This document shows positions 47,301 through 55,402 of a DNA stretch of 64,000 bases, piece by piece. Every line of letters starts with the position of its first letter. The first letter of the stretch is position 1. Below the pieces are notes generated by a model that had not been told where the DNA came from, searched no databases, and saw only the letters and a program-made list of their open reading frames with translations. Origin of the DNA: Methylorubrum salsuginis. GTDB taxonomy: Bacteria > Pseudomonadota > Alphaproteobacteria > Rhizobiales > Beijerinckiaceae. Both the position numbers and the translations under genes were made by a program. Location: positions 1 through 64,000 of the forward strand of contig NZ_FOSV01000022.1 in NCBI RefSeq assembly GCF_900114375.1. The letters are read 5' to 3'.

Positions 47301-48669
47301 CGGTCTCGAGCTGGCACTCCGAAAGCAGGCCCTGAGCCACGATCGGCACTGGGAGGCGCGGGGCGTGGCTCGGCCGAGGCAGGCGCACCGAGGCCATGGC
47401 GGTCGATTGCACCAGCGGGGTCGGATGGGGCTGTGCGCCCTCGATCCGCAGGGTCTCCAGAGCGTAGGCCTCGTACAGGGCGGCCTCGGCCACCTGCGTC
47501 GCCGGCAGCTCCTCGATCACCGTGTAGGCGATCGGCGCGACGGTCTCGTGCGCGGCGGCGGGAGCCGGCCGCGGCGCCGTCGGGCGTGCGACGGCGGGCC
47601 GGCGGGTCGAGCCGGGAATGGCGCTGCGCTGGGCCGGCGCGGGCGCAGGGATCGCGAGGCGGCGGGGTGGTAGCTCGGTTAGTATAGCGTGGAGCAGGGC
47701 GTTGGGATCGGCGCACAGGCCGAGCGGGGCCGCCTGGACCACAACTTCGTCCTTGGGCATCCGGTCGAACACCGACAGGCGCACGTCGACTGTAGTCCCG
47801 TGCTTGGCATAGGCTCGACCCGACAACCCGGCGGAGAACACCAGCCGTCCGCCGCGCTCGGCCAGCGCTGCGAACGCCCCCGCGCTGGACGGGCGATCCG
47901 GCCGGAATCCCTCACCCGTGATGGCGACCAAGCGACCGCCGGAAGCGAGCCGGGCCAGAGCCGAGCGCAGATGGTCGGCGGTGGCGTCGCGATACCGACC
48001 CTCAACCTGCCCCGCGACCGAGAACGGCGGATTCATCAGCACCACGTCCGGGATCACGCCCGCGTCGAGCCGGTCGTGGATCTGCGCGGCATCGTGCCGG
48101 GTGATGGCGTCGGCCGGGAAGAGTTGGGCGAGCAGGCCGACGCGGCTCGCCGCCAGTTCGTTGAGATGCAGGCGCGCCCCGGCAAGCTCGGCGTGAACCG
48201 CGAGCAGGCCGGTGCCGGCCGAGGGCTCCAGCACCCGCTCGCCCGGGCGCAGCCCGGCCGCGAGGGCGACGACGAAGCCGAGGGCGAGCGGCGTCGAGAA
48301 TTGCTGGAACGCCTCGCTCTCCTCGGAGCGGCGCGTCTGGGTCGGGAGCATCGCGGTGATACGGGTGAGCAGGGCGAGCCGCGCGGCCGGGGTCGCGCCC
48401 TTGGCCCGGATCGCCGGCCAGAACCGGCGTAGGAACAGCACCTGGGCGATTTCGCCGGCCTCGTAGGCGTCCTTCCAAAGCCAGAGCCCGTCGGCGTCGC
48501 TGCCGCCGCAGGCGATCTCCATGGCTGCGCGCAGGGCCTCGGTGTCGATCGCTCTACCCTGCGCGAGCCGGTCGGCAAGGCGCGAGCCGGCGCGGAACAG
48601 GGCTTCGGGCGCGGTCGAGGGCGCGAGGGACGTGCTGTAGAGGTGCTGAGTGCGGATCGAGACGTTCAC
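44314..48669 (-). CDS. N6-adenine-type methyltransferase fused to strawberry-notch helicase (DarB-like)
   Basis: 1451 residues from a GTG at 48669 (CCAGGAGGCC upstream). Residues 120-330 are an adenine-methyltransferase domain: FQQFSTPLALGFV, motif I EPSAGTG at 148-154 and the catalytic NPPFS at 213-217. After a linker rich in Pro and Ala (340-380), an SF2 helicase of the strawberry-notch type follows, with Walker A GDGTGAGKGR at 501-510 and DEAH at 610-613, and a C-terminal strawberry-notch domain. The same fusion occurs in phage P1 DarB, an antirestriction protein, and in many plasmids. Likely roles are protecting incoming DNA or processing it; inferred. All catalytic motifs intact. Confidence 0.92.
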   Translation of the reverse strand: MNVSIRTQHLYSTSLAPSTAPEALFRAGSRLADRLAQGRAIDTEALRAAMEIACGGSDADGLWLWKDAYEAGEIAQVLFLRRFWPAIRAKGATPAARLALLTRITAMLPTQTRRSEESEAFQQFSTPLALGFVVALAAGLRPGERVLEPSAGTGLLAVHAELAGARLHLNELAASRVGLLAQLFPADAITRHDAAQIHDRLDAGVIPDVVLMNPPFSVAGQVEGRYRDATADHLRSALARLASGGRLVAITGEGFRPDRPSSAGAFAALAERGGRLVFSAGLSGRAYAKHGTTVDVRLSVFDRMPKDEVVVQAAPLGLCADPNALLHAILTELPPRRLAIPAPAPAQRSAIPGSTRRPAVARPTAPRPAPAAAHETVAPIAYTVIEELPATQVAEAALYEAYALETLRIEGAQPHPTPLVQSTAMASVRLPRPSHAPRLPVPIVAQGLLSECQLETVIYAGAAHARHLPGHWTVDETGTILSAATADQEGAMRFRQGFFLGDGTGAGKGRQVAGIVLDNWMQGRRRSLWVSKSDALLEDARRDWRHLGQEPLQIVPLSRFAPGKPVTLAEGILFTTFATLRGGSRSVAGSRLDQICDWLGPDFDGVIALDEAHALANAAAGSGDRGVVEASQQGKAGLSLQYRLPEARVLYVSATGAVTVEKLAYAHRLGLWGGGSFPFPTRTDFVSAMQQGGLAAMEVLARDLKALGLYTARSLSYAGVEVEMLDHTLTPEQTAIYDAYADAFQVIHTHLDAALKASGVTGSSGTLNRAAKSAARSAFESSKQRFFNHLLTAMKCPSLIADITAQIEAGHAAVVQIVSTGEALMERRLAGIPSSEWGDLQVDVTPREYVIDYLAHAFPTQLYEPYTDADGNLQSRPVTDDEGRPVQCREAVEARDGLIEHLCGLKPVQSALDQILHHFGVGAVAEVTGRSRRIVRQTGKDGVDRLVLQSRPAGANLSETQAFQGDEKRILVFSDAGGTGRSYHADRGAKNQRLRVHYLLEAGWKADAAVQGLGRTNRTNEAQPPLFRPVTTDVKGEKRFLSTIARRLDTLGAITRGQRQTGGQGLFRPEDNLEGAYAATALRQLYWAIVRGEIEGCPRETFEAMTGLSLLNDAGCLLDELPPIGRFLNRVLALRIAMQNRLFAAFEERLAQVIEGAISAGIYDVGVEVLTAESFTVTDREAAYTHPESGARTHLLTLSERRRLHPLDLDGALALVADGYRPMVNAKSGRPALMGQAASETRDDGSVAARVRLVRPLQRQILDRDAFDRSRFEVVTPEAFGTAWRHELASLPEFEERTLYVVTGLLLPIWDRLPGIDMRVFRLVTDAGERIVGRVVEPEDLHVTRERLNLGADVAMAPAEAFAAVLGGHTSLHLAGGLQVKRARVMGEDRVEVIGVSEGARAGLKAFGLFAEVIAYRTRLFIPAGERGAAILAGVFERHALLRCVAASAHA

Positions 48670-48868
48670 GGACGGCCTCCTGGCGGGGGATCGGCCGACC
48701 CGCAGGACTTTCTCTGTCCAACCGTCGGCTCACTCCCGTCCGACCTCCTCTCGCTCTCGTGAGCCAACCCGATCCACCAGTCCCTACGAGATATTCACAA
48801 CCACAACCGCCATTCTTCCGCGTTATTACTTGATTGATTTATTGACGAACATTACAGACAAGCTTCAC
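48670..48868. promoter_or_regulatory. AT-rich divergent promoter region between helicase and MucR-like genes
   Basis: About 200 bases; 48775-48865 are distinctly AT-rich (for example TTATTACTTGATTGATTTATT at its centre is trimmed here to TTACTTGATTGATTTATTG). Ros/MucR proteins bind AT-rich sites, so autoregulation and control of the divergent helicase gene are plausible. No exact -35/-10 is assigned. Confidence 0.45.
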
Positions 48869-49960
48869 ATGGCTGGCGAGTTACGGGAGCGGAACGTTCG
48901 GTTGCAACGACCGCAGCATACCCAGGCCGACGCGAATGACCGCTCGATCGTGGCCGTGACCGTTCGGATCGCCACATCGTACCTGGACAACAACCCGATC
49001 CCCTCGAAGGAAATCGGTCCGCCGATCCGGCAGATCGGTCAGACCCTGGTGTCTCTGCGAGACCGACCACAGGAAACGGCTCCCCAGAAGCGTTCGAAGA
49101 CCATGGCGGTCGGACAGCGTCCGACGCGCGAGGGGATCAGATCCTCGATCCGTGACAGGGCGTTGGTCTCTTTCGAGGACAAGACGGCCTATCAGATGCC
49201 CAAGCGGCACCTGACCAACCTGGATCTCACACCGGAGGCGTACCGCGCCAAGTGGGGTTTGCCGGGCAATTATCCGATGGTGACTCCGTTCTTCACGCGC
49301 AAGCGCGCTCAGCTCGCGGAGCAGATGCGCTTAGGCCATGACGACCGGGACTTTGGGAAGCTCCTGCCGGAGGCTTCGAAGGCCCCGACAAAAAACCCCG
49401 AGCCGCGAAGCTCGGGGGGGCGCCGCCGATGGCAGCGCCGGGAGCGGCGGTGGGGAGAGTTACTCGGTCGCGACAGCGTAGACGTTCGCCTCGAACCCGT
49501 CCGGGTCCGTGGCCTGCGTGACATCGGCAAGGAATGCCGGGAGATCCTCGGCCAGTTCTTCCTCCGGTTCGGCCGCGCCACCGGTTCCAGCCGGCTCGTC
49601 GGTCGCGATGGCCGCGTCGTCAGGGATGGCCGCGGCCTCGGTGTCGAGACCGGGGGTGCGCAGCAGTTCTGGCAGCCAGCCGCTGCCGGCCATCAGCCGC
49701 TCGGCCTCGCGCGCCATGTCCCCCTTCTTGAGGCCCTCGAGCAGGCGGGCGGTGTCCTCGCCCTTGGCCTCGCGGATCGCGGCGAGGATCCGGGTCTTGG
49801 TCACGCGACCGAAGTAGTTGGCCGCCGTCGGCGACCAGTCCCGGGTCATGTCGAGCCCGACGAGCCGGGCCAGCCGGTCGGCGTGCGGCAACGCGTCGGG
49901 ACGCCGGTCGTAGGGGCTATGCATCGCGTTGACGCTCAAGCCCGCGCAGAGCGCGAATAG
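48869..49960 (+). CDS. Ros/MucR-family regulator with run-on C-terminus
   Basis: The MucR-like domain spans about residues 85-160 (KRHLTNLDLTPEAYRAKWGL and PMVTPFFTRKRAQLAEQM), preceded by the N-terminal helix of the family (SYLDNNPIPSKEIGPPIRQIG). The zinc-finger position has SFEDKTAY where classical MucR has CLEDG, and the second His is missing, so metal binding is doubtful. No stop follows the domain: the frame continues through the hairpin at 49396-49417 and 500 bases antisense to the parB-like gene, ending at 49960 (363 residues). The extension looks non-coding. Start uncertain; no ribosome site. Confidence 0.6.
   Translation: MAGELRERNVRLQRPQHTQADANDRSIVAVTVRIATSYLDNNPIPSKEIGPPIRQIGQTLVSLRDRPQETAPQKRSKTMAVGQRPTREGIRSSIRDRALVSFEDKTAYQMPKRHLTNLDLTPEAYRAKWGLPGNYPMVTPFFTRKRAQLAEQMRLGHDDRDFGKLLPEASKAPTKNPEPRSSGGRRRWQRRERRWGELLGRDSVDVRLEPVRVRGLRDIGKECREILGQFFLRFGRATGSSRLVGRDGRVVRDGRGLGVETGGAQQFWQPAAAGHQPLGLARHVPLLEALEQAGGVLALGLADRGEDPGLGHATEVVGRRRRPVPGHVEPDEPGQPVGVRQRVGTPVVGAMHRVDAQARAERE
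49390..49417 (-). terminator. Intrinsic terminator of the ParB-like gene
   Basis: On the minus strand an eight-base stem (CCCCGAGC 49396-49403 with GCTCGGGG 49410-49417, loop of six) is followed by six T (49395-49390). It lies 43 bases after the ParB-like stop and is the clearest rho-independent terminator in the window. Confidence 0.8.
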
Positions 49961-51703
49961 CTCGGTGCGCTCTTCGGGAGCCAGATCGACCAACAAGTCC
50001 CAGATCGCGTGGTGGTCCTCCGGCAGGCGCTTGGCCCAGGCCTCACGCCGCGCGTCGAGGGCGCTCGCCGGTCGAAAGGCGCCGAGGCCCTGGACAGAGT
50101 GGTCGACCCGGCTCGACATGGTCGACACCTCCAGGCAGGTCCCGGTGCCGTAGCCGAGGACGATCACCCGGATCACCATCGCGTGCAGAACCGCGATGAA
50201 CGCGGCTTCAGGATCGTCGGCCAGAGCCTCGCGCAGGGCGATGGTGCGGTAGCTGGTCAGCTCGGTCCGGTGCTGCTCCGACAGCGGCCGGTCGGACTCC
50301 TCCGGTTCGGCTGTGGGGTTGGAAGCCGCCGAGCCGCCGCCGATCGTGATGGTCGTACGCATCACTCTGGTTTCTGGTCGGAAGGTGTGACCCTCCGCCC
50401 CCGCCTCCGTGAAGCCCGCACCGATGGCATTTTCCTGCGAACCCGCGCTCCCAGCCTCCGTTGCGACCGCCGTCGCGGTCTCCTCCTCCGGGCCTGCGAC
50501 GGGCTCGTCCTCCGGTCGGACATAGCCGCGACGGACCGACGGCCGGCCGTCGTAGTCGAGCGTGACGAAGGCACCGCCGATCGCGATGTCGACCGGGTCG
50601 TAGATATTGGAGCGCAGCTCGTACTCGGCGATCTCAGCTTCCAGCGCGGCCAGCCGCTCGACTACCTCCTCCGGGATGTTGTCGCCGTAGCCATACGCGT
50701 CGTTGAGCGCGTCATAGCTGGCGACCGCTGCCTCGAAGGCCTCCTCCTCGGCCGCGCTCAACTCGGAGCGGGTCCGCAGGGTGCGCAGGCCGTAGGTTCG
50801 CCCCGTCATCAGTGATAGCGACACCTCGATCCACTTCCAGCCCTCCTTCGCCACCTCCTGCCCAACGGCGGCCAGCTTCTCCTCGGCCAGCCGGTCGAGC
50901 AGGGCGGCATCTTGGAACCAGCCGTCGCCGCGCTCGGCGAACAGGTCGCGCAGGACGATGCCGCCGGCAGCCACGTAGGCCTCCTCGCCGACGAAGCGCG
51001 CGCGGGCATCCCCCACGCTCACCGTGCGATCAGTCAACGCCTGCCGGATCGACCAGATACTTACCCCGCCCCGCTTGCACAGGGCCTCCCACACCTTGAC
51101 CTGGCGCTCGGTATCCTCGGTGACGGAGAACGCCATCAGGCATTCCAGCGTCAGCTCCCCGGCCGCATAGGCGTCGAGCAGCACCGGGCTGATCCCGGCC
51201 AACCGCAGGCGCTGACGCACGATCTTCTCCGACACGAAGAAGCGAGCGGCGATGTCGGCGTGGGACATGCCGCCGTCGGCGAGCGCCTTGAACGCCCGGA
51301 ACTGGTCGAGCGGATGCAGGGCCTCGCGCATGGCGTTCTCGGCGATCGAGTCCTCGGTCGCGCTGATCGCGCTATCGGCCGGGCGAACGATGCAGGGCAC
51401 CTTGGTGCCCTTGGTCATGCGCCGGGTCTTCACGAGATGCTCGAGGGCGCGGTAGCGCCGGCCCCCGGCGGGCACCTCGTAGCGGCCGTTTTCCTGGCCT
51501 TCCGCGTCGAGGATCGGGCGCACGCTCAAGGACTGCAGCAGGCCACGCCGGGCGATGTCCTCGGCCAAGTCCTCGATGCTCATCCCCTGAGCGATCCGGC
51601 GCACGTTCGCCTGGCTCAGGGCCAGCTTGTCGAACGGGATCGCGACCGCCTCGGTCAGGGTGATCTTGGCAACGGTCTTCGTGGTGGCCTTCGTGCACGT
51701 CAT
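49460..51703 (-). CDS. Large ParB/RepB-like nuclease-domain protein
   Basis: 747 residues from ATG 51703. The ParB N-terminal domain is at residues 22-130 (SQANVRRIAQGMSIEDLAED, VPAGGRRYRALEHLVKTRR, IAENAMREALHPLDQFRAF) followed by the KorB-like helix-turn-helix (MSHADIAARFFVSEKIVRQR). The remaining 550 residues have no recognised domain and contain acidic, low-complexity stretches (ESDRPLSEQ; GGAAEPEEELAEDLPA). No ParA gene is adjacent, so it is more likely a regulatory or maintenance protein of a plasmid/ICE than a partition protein. Such long ParB proteins accompany the helicase/Toprim genes found downstream. Confidence 0.88.
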   Translation of the reverse strand: MTCTKATTKTVAKITLTEAVAIPFDKLALSQANVRRIAQGMSIEDLAEDIARRGLLQSLSVRPILDAEGQENGRYEVPAGGRRYRALEHLVKTRRMTKGTKVPCIVRPADSAISATEDSIAENAMREALHPLDQFRAFKALADGGMSHADIAARFFVSEKIVRQRLRLAGISPVLLDAYAAGELTLECLMAFSVTEDTERQVKVWEALCKRGGVSIWSIRQALTDRTVSVGDARARFVGEEAYVAAGGIVLRDLFAERGDGWFQDAALLDRLAEEKLAAVGQEVAKEGWKWIEVSLSLMTGRTYGLRTLRTRSELSAAEEEAFEAAVASYDALNDAYGYGDNIPEEVVERLAALEAEIAEYELRSNIYDPVDIAIGGAFVTLDYDGRPSVRRGYVRPEDEPVAGPEEETATAVATEAGSAGSQENAIGAGFTEAGAEGHTFRPETRVMRTTITIGGGSAASNPTAEPEESDRPLSEQHRTELTSYRTIALREALADDPEAAFIAVLHAMVIRVIVLGYGTGTCLEVSTMSSRVDHSVQGLGAFRPASALDARREAWAKRLPEDHHAIWDLLVDLAPEERTELFALCAGLSVNAMHSPYDRRPDALPHADRLARLVGLDMTRDWSPTAANYFGRVTKTRILAAIREAKGEDTARLLEGLKKGDMAREAERLMAGSGWLPELLRTPGLDTEAAAIPDDAAIATDEPAGTGGAAEPEEELAEDLPAFLADVTQATDPDGFEANVYAVATE

Positions 51704-51820
51704 GGTCGCATCGTCCCTGTGTGCGGGCGGCCGGGCACCTCTCTCCCGACCTCGAAACCCTCACGCAAGCGAAGCCCCCCTCCGACTCTGGAAGGGGCCG
51801 CGGGGCCGGACCGGACCGGA

Positions 51821-52347
51821 TCAGGCGCTGTCCGCCGCCAAGCTCAGAGGTGGAACGGTGGTGGCGTCGGCCTGTCCGAGACGATCAATCAGGTCGGCCA
51901 GGGTCGGACCGCCATGGTGACAGCGCCTCAAGGCCGCCAGCGTCATCATCGGTGCGCCGCCGTCATCGGCAGCTTGCTCGAGCGCCGCCGCCAGACCGGG
52001 GCGCCAGTATTCCAGACCGGCCCCGAACTGCCCGACCTGGGCAGCCGCAACCGATGCCAGATGAGACCGTACGCCCGACAGAAGGCGTCGAGGCCGGGGG
52101 TGATTACGAAATTCTGGAAGGCCGCGAAGGTGACGCTGCTGCCCCAGGCCAGGGCATCGCGGGCCCCGATCTCGGGGTCCTCGAAACACGCTGCCACCGC
52201 CTCGATCAGCGCCTCGACCTTCCCCTGCCCCTCATGCTGGAGAAGCAGGGGAGGGGGCCGAACGGCTACAAGTCGAACAACATCGAGGGTTTGCAGACCG
52301 TCGGTCGATTCTTCCAAACTGCCGGCCATCGCGAGGCTTAAGCACAC
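51821..52347 (-). pseudogene. Unknown small protein, apparently frameshifted
   Basis: The first part, from GTG 52347 or ATG 52329, encodes a plausible protein (LIEAVAACFEDPEIGARDAL, FAAFQNFVITPGLDAFCRAY). Near 52040-52065 this frame turns into Arg/Ser-rich sequence while another frame becomes gene-like (VGQFGAGLEYWRPGLAAALE ... LADLIDRLGQADATTVPPLS) and stops at 51821. A single indel would join them into about 170 residues. No family recognised. A sequencing error is possible. Confidence 0.45.
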
Positions 52348-52361
52348 ATGACAGGCGTTCG

Positions 52362-52377
52362 CATAAGATATCTTATG
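52362..52377. promoter_or_regulatory. Perfect 16-base palindrome
   Basis: CATAAGATATCTTATG has perfect eight-base arms. It lies 15-33 bases upstream of the starts of the frameshifted minus-strand gene, a typical operator position. Confidence 0.5.
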
Positions 52378-52810
52378 GAACCATAGGAGACGACCAAGCC
52401 GACCTCACCCTGCCCTACCATCGACAGAAGACGAAGCGTTACATCCTCTCGCACAAGCGACTGGATCGTTCCATCAAAGAGGTACGCGCCCGCCGGCGCG
52501 GGTCTAATGTCGACCCACCTTCGATCTTGTATCAATCAATCCCAACATATTTTGCAGAAAACCAATAATGTGCTTTCACAGATCACCTTTGCGGTTAAAG
52601 ATAATTCAAATTATAATTTTCAGGCCAATTACGGGCGGTCAAAGGGATATCCCCCACTCGTCTTCACCTGGGATGCAGCTCGCCTTTGCAGACGGCTCAA
52701 CCCGGATCCCGGCACAGATCGGCGCACGTCGTGGCAGCCGATCTGCCCGGAGCGGGTCACAGAGGGTCAGCCTTTCAGTTGGCCCTCAATCGCTCTGGGA
52801 ACGGATCGAC
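52378..52810. other. Intergenic, partly AT-rich
   Basis: About 430 bases. 52529-52630 is strongly AT-rich compared with the surroundings and may be a promoter zone or foreign DNA. No gene is supported; frames to 52535 (minus) and 52507-52908 (plus) have no domain. Confidence 0.4.
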
Positions 52811-53011
52811 CTATTCCGCGGCGGTCAACTCGGGCGCATAGTGCCCGCACCAGTCGGCCGACCCAACCACCGGCCACAGGCCGTGATCCTGCGGTCCGGG
52901 TTGGCTGACCGGCGGGTTGTAACGGCACAGGCCCTCGTCATTTTGCGCGGCTGCGCCATTGACCTTGTGCTCGTCGAAAAACTTGCAGCTCTCGCACTTG
53001 GCGTTCGCCAT
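52811..53011 (-). CDS. Small Cys-rich protein (metal or Fe-S binding type)
   Basis: 66 residues from ATG 53011 with CAGGAGC seven bases upstream. MANAKCESCKFFDEH, GLCRYNPPVSQPG and ADWCGHYAPEL place four Cys in the C-x2-C...C...C pattern of small zinc- or iron-binding proteins with CKFF/CRYNPP/WCG motifs. Function unknown. It is monocistronic and divergent from the exonuclease gene. Confidence 0.8.
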   Translation of the reverse strand: MANAKCESCKFFDEHKVNGAAAQNDEGLCRYNPPVSQPGPQDHGLWPVVGSADWCGHYAPELTAAE

Positions 53012-53245
53012 GGGATGCTCCTGAGTTTGCTGACGGCCAAGGCCGCCCTGTTGCGAATTAGAACAGGTCCAATCTGAGTGTCTAACCGGCAAGCCGTGGC
53101 CCGGTTCCCGCGCTCGTTCCTGTCTTGTGGACGGGCGGGGTTTCTGCGCTGGCCAGCCTGTCGCAGGCGCGGTTAAGCTGATCGGCGCCGCCGCACAGCA
53201 GAGGTGCCGCCGGCTCTAGGAGAACCAAGCCGGGACCGTGCCGCC

Positions 53246-54136
53246 GTGAACCAGCCCCTCGACAGCATCGCGACCGTGCTCGAAAGCACAGGGGATTACC
53301 GTGTGCTGCGCCGCCTCACGCCGTTCGTCGACTGCTCAGATGCACCGGACGAGCCGACGTTCATCGGCTTGGTGCTCGACACCGAAACCACAGGCACCGA
53401 CTTCGCCACCGACGAGGTGATCGAGCTCGGCATCCTCAAATTCGAGTACGGCGCCAGCGGGCGCATCTACCGCGTGCTTGAGACGTTCAACCAATTGCAC
53501 CAGCCCAAGAAGCCGATCCCGTCGGAGATCACCCGGCTGACTGGAATCACTGATGCCGATGTGGCCGGCCAGCGCATCGATGATGCAGCCGTGCAGGCGC
53601 TCGCGGCCGACGCTGCGGTAGTGATCGCCCACAACGCCAGCTTTGACCGGCAGATGTGCGAGGGCCGCTGGCCGGTGTTTGCCGAGAAGAACTGGGCCTG
53701 CTCGTGCCACCAGATACCATGGCGGGCCGAGGGGCACGAGGGCATGAAGCTCGGCTACCTGCTGATCGACCACGGAATTTTTCACAACGGCCACCGGGCG
53801 ATCGACGACTGCCACGCCCTGCTGCGGTTGCTCGACAGCCCGTTGCGGATCTCCGGGCGGTTGGCCCTGTCGTGTCTCCTCGAAACCGCCCGCCGGCCGA
53901 CCGTGCGCCTATGGGCGCAGGGCTCGCCGATCGAGACCAAAGATCTGCTCAAGGCGCGGCGCTACCGCTGGAGCGGCGCGCGGCGCTGCTGGTACATCGA
54001 CCTGGAGGAGGACCAGATCGAGATCGAGCGCTCTTTCCTGAGCGAGATCGTCTACCGCCGCCCCTGCGGCGAGCTGCCGGCCGACCGCTTCACCGCCCGC
54101 GACCGGTTCTCCGCTCGGACCAACCCAGAATTCTAG
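53246..54136 (+). CDS. DEDDh 3'-5' exonuclease (DnaQ-like)
   Basis: 296 residues from a GTG at 53246 (another GTG at 53204 is possible). The DnaQ-type exonuclease domain has Exo I VLDTETTGTDF, Exo II AHNASFDRQM and Exo III HRAIDDCHALLRLL, giving all DEDDh residues. The C-terminal 75 residues (RYRWSGARRCWYIDLEEDQI) form the extra domain seen in plasmid-borne DnaQ-like proteins; the usual polymerase-binding tail is absent. Likely DNA proofreading or processing linked to the mobile element or the nearby SOS operon. Confidence 0.9.
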   Translation: MNQPLDSIATVLESTGDYRVLRRLTPFVDCSDAPDEPTFIGLVLDTETTGTDFATDEVIELGILKFEYGASGRIYRVLETFNQLHQPKKPIPSEITRLTGITDADVAGQRIDDAAVQALAADAAVVIAHNASFDRQMCEGRWPVFAEKNWACSCHQIPWRAEGHEGMKLGYLLIDHGIFHNGHRAIDDCHALLRLLDSPLRISGRLALSCLLETARRPTVRLWAQGSPIETKDLLKARRYRWSGARRCWYIDLEEDQIEIERSFLSEIVYRRPCGELPADRFTARDRFSARTNPEF

Positions 54137-54149
54137 CCGGCCGGTCCTC

Positions 54150-54356
54150 TCAGTCCGAACCATCCTGGTCATCGCGTTCCGTCAGCTGGCCGACCAAGTC
54201 TTGCAGCTCATCCGGAAGGTCGTCATCCTCCGTAGCATTGAGCCGCTATCAGAGGCCACGGGCGACACCATGCAGCCGCAGATCCGCCGACACATCGGTG
54301 GAGACGGCACGCAGGTTGTCGACGAACGCATCAAAGCACTCTGACGTCCGACGCCC
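54150..54356 (-). pseudogene. Decayed small gene with two in-frame stops
   Basis: One minus-strand frame reads ECFDAFVDNLRAVSTDVSAD ... HGVARGL, hits TGA and TAG (54251-54246), then continues for 31 codons as a typical acidic C-terminus (TEDDDLPDELQDLVGQLTER). The two halves share one frame, as expected for a gene broken by nonsense changes. No family recognised. Confidence 0.35.
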
Positions 54357-54618
54357 TCATCGAGCCGACTCGTGCAGGCAGCCGGAAAAGCCACTGATTG
54401 GCGGCGCGGCCGCACTTAGCGCGGCTTGTTTCTCTCATTGAGCTTCAGTTTGGCGAACGGACGGATCAGTATCCACCGTTCCCGCGCGTCATGAACGTCG
54501 ACCCACCTGTACCAGCGTTTGAGGAGGCAGACCGGGCCACGAGGCCAGCAGCGCCAAACACTTACCTTTCAGGCAGGTGCTCATGAACGCCATGCGGTCG
54601 GCAGGTGGTGTGCTCGCC

Positions 54619-54810
54619 TCAACTGAGCTGAGCCGCCCCGAACGCCCGAAGGGCAGCATCACCGGCCGAACCCGCATCCTCCGGCGAAGCGTAGGATTCC
54701 GGCGAAACCCGAACGGAGACGCCGTCACCGTCGGTCAAGTGCCAGCGGTACCGCTCGAGGCTGTCCGGACAGGTCTCGACGGTGACGGCGACGGGGGTGG
54801 GATCGTCCAT
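54619..54810 (-). CDS. Hypothetical 63-residue protein
   Basis: Starts MDDPTPVAVTVETCPDSLER and continues with WHLTDGDGVSVRVSPESYAS, an acidic soluble protein. Composition and G/C third positions look genuine, but no family is recognised. It lies 79 bases downstream of the DUF892 gene on the same strand. Confidence 0.55.
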   Translation of the reverse strand: MDDPTPVAVTVETCPDSLERYRWHLTDGDGVSVRVSPESYASPEDAGSAGDAALRAFGAAQLS

Positions 54811-54889
54811 GGGGGTACGGTCTCGGGCCTGCGGGACGGAGGGAGCGGCCGTTTCCCGACCGCTCCAGTCGGCATTTATGGTTCGAGCC

Positions 54890-55402
54890 TCAGCTATCGG
54901 CTTTGGCGCCACTCAGGGTCAGGTCGAGGTAGGTCTTCGTCACCGGCTCGATCAGCGCGGCGATCGCCTCGCCGGCCCTCGTCTCCTCCTCGACCGCGGC
55001 GCGGAAGAAGGCGACCTGATCGGACTTACCGGCTCGCTCCGCGATCACGGCGAGCGAACGGTAGGCCGCCACCTGATCGTACTGATAGGCGTAGCCCGCG
55101 TAGAGGTTCTTCAGCGTCTCGTCCTGGGCGGTGGCGTGGACGGCCGCGCCGATGGAGCCGGCCACGCTCGTGACAGTCTCCTTCAGCGTCGAGCGGCTCT
55201 CGCCGATCGCCTCCAGCGCCGTATCGAGCCGGTCGAGCTGCACCTTGGTCGTCTCGACATGGCGGCGCAGAACCGCGGCGTAATCGGGATAGCGCTCGAG
55301 CCCGGAGAGCTGACGCTCCATCTGCTCCAGGCCCTGCTTTTCGAGGGCGCGCGTGTTGCGCAGAGCCCCCGCGTAGATCGTGCCGATATCGGTCGTGGCC
55401 AT
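54890..55402 (-). CDS. Ferritin-like DUF892 (YciE/YciF-type) protein
   Basis: 170 residues from ATG 55402. A four-helix bundle of the DUF892/YciF family: IYAGALRNTRALEKQGLEQM, YAAVLRRHVETTKVQLDRLD, ETLKNLYAGYAYQYDQVAAY and VEEETRAGEAIAALIEPVTK supply the acidic and His positions of the di-metal site. These proteins accumulate in general stress. A weak EcfG-like element (GGAAAC-N16-GGTT) sits upstream at 55466-55441. Predicted cytoplasmic. Confidence 0.88.
   Translation of the reverse strand: MATTDIGTIYAGALRNTRALEKQGLEQMERQLSGLERYPDYAAVLRRHVETTKVQLDRLDTALEAIGESRSTLKETVTSVAGSIGAAVHATAQDETLKNLYAGYAYQYDQVAAYRSLAVIAERAGKSDQVAFFRAAVEEETRAGEAIAALIEPVTKTYLDLTLSGAKADS

Noticed and set aside
48650-48868. 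Upstream extension of the MucR-like frame
   Set aside because: AT-rich promoter-like DNA divergent from the helicase gene; the translated residues do not resemble the family.
52338-52535. 65-codon minus-strand frame
   Set aside because: It covers the palindrome at 52362-52377, has no domain and ends within the next gene's start region.
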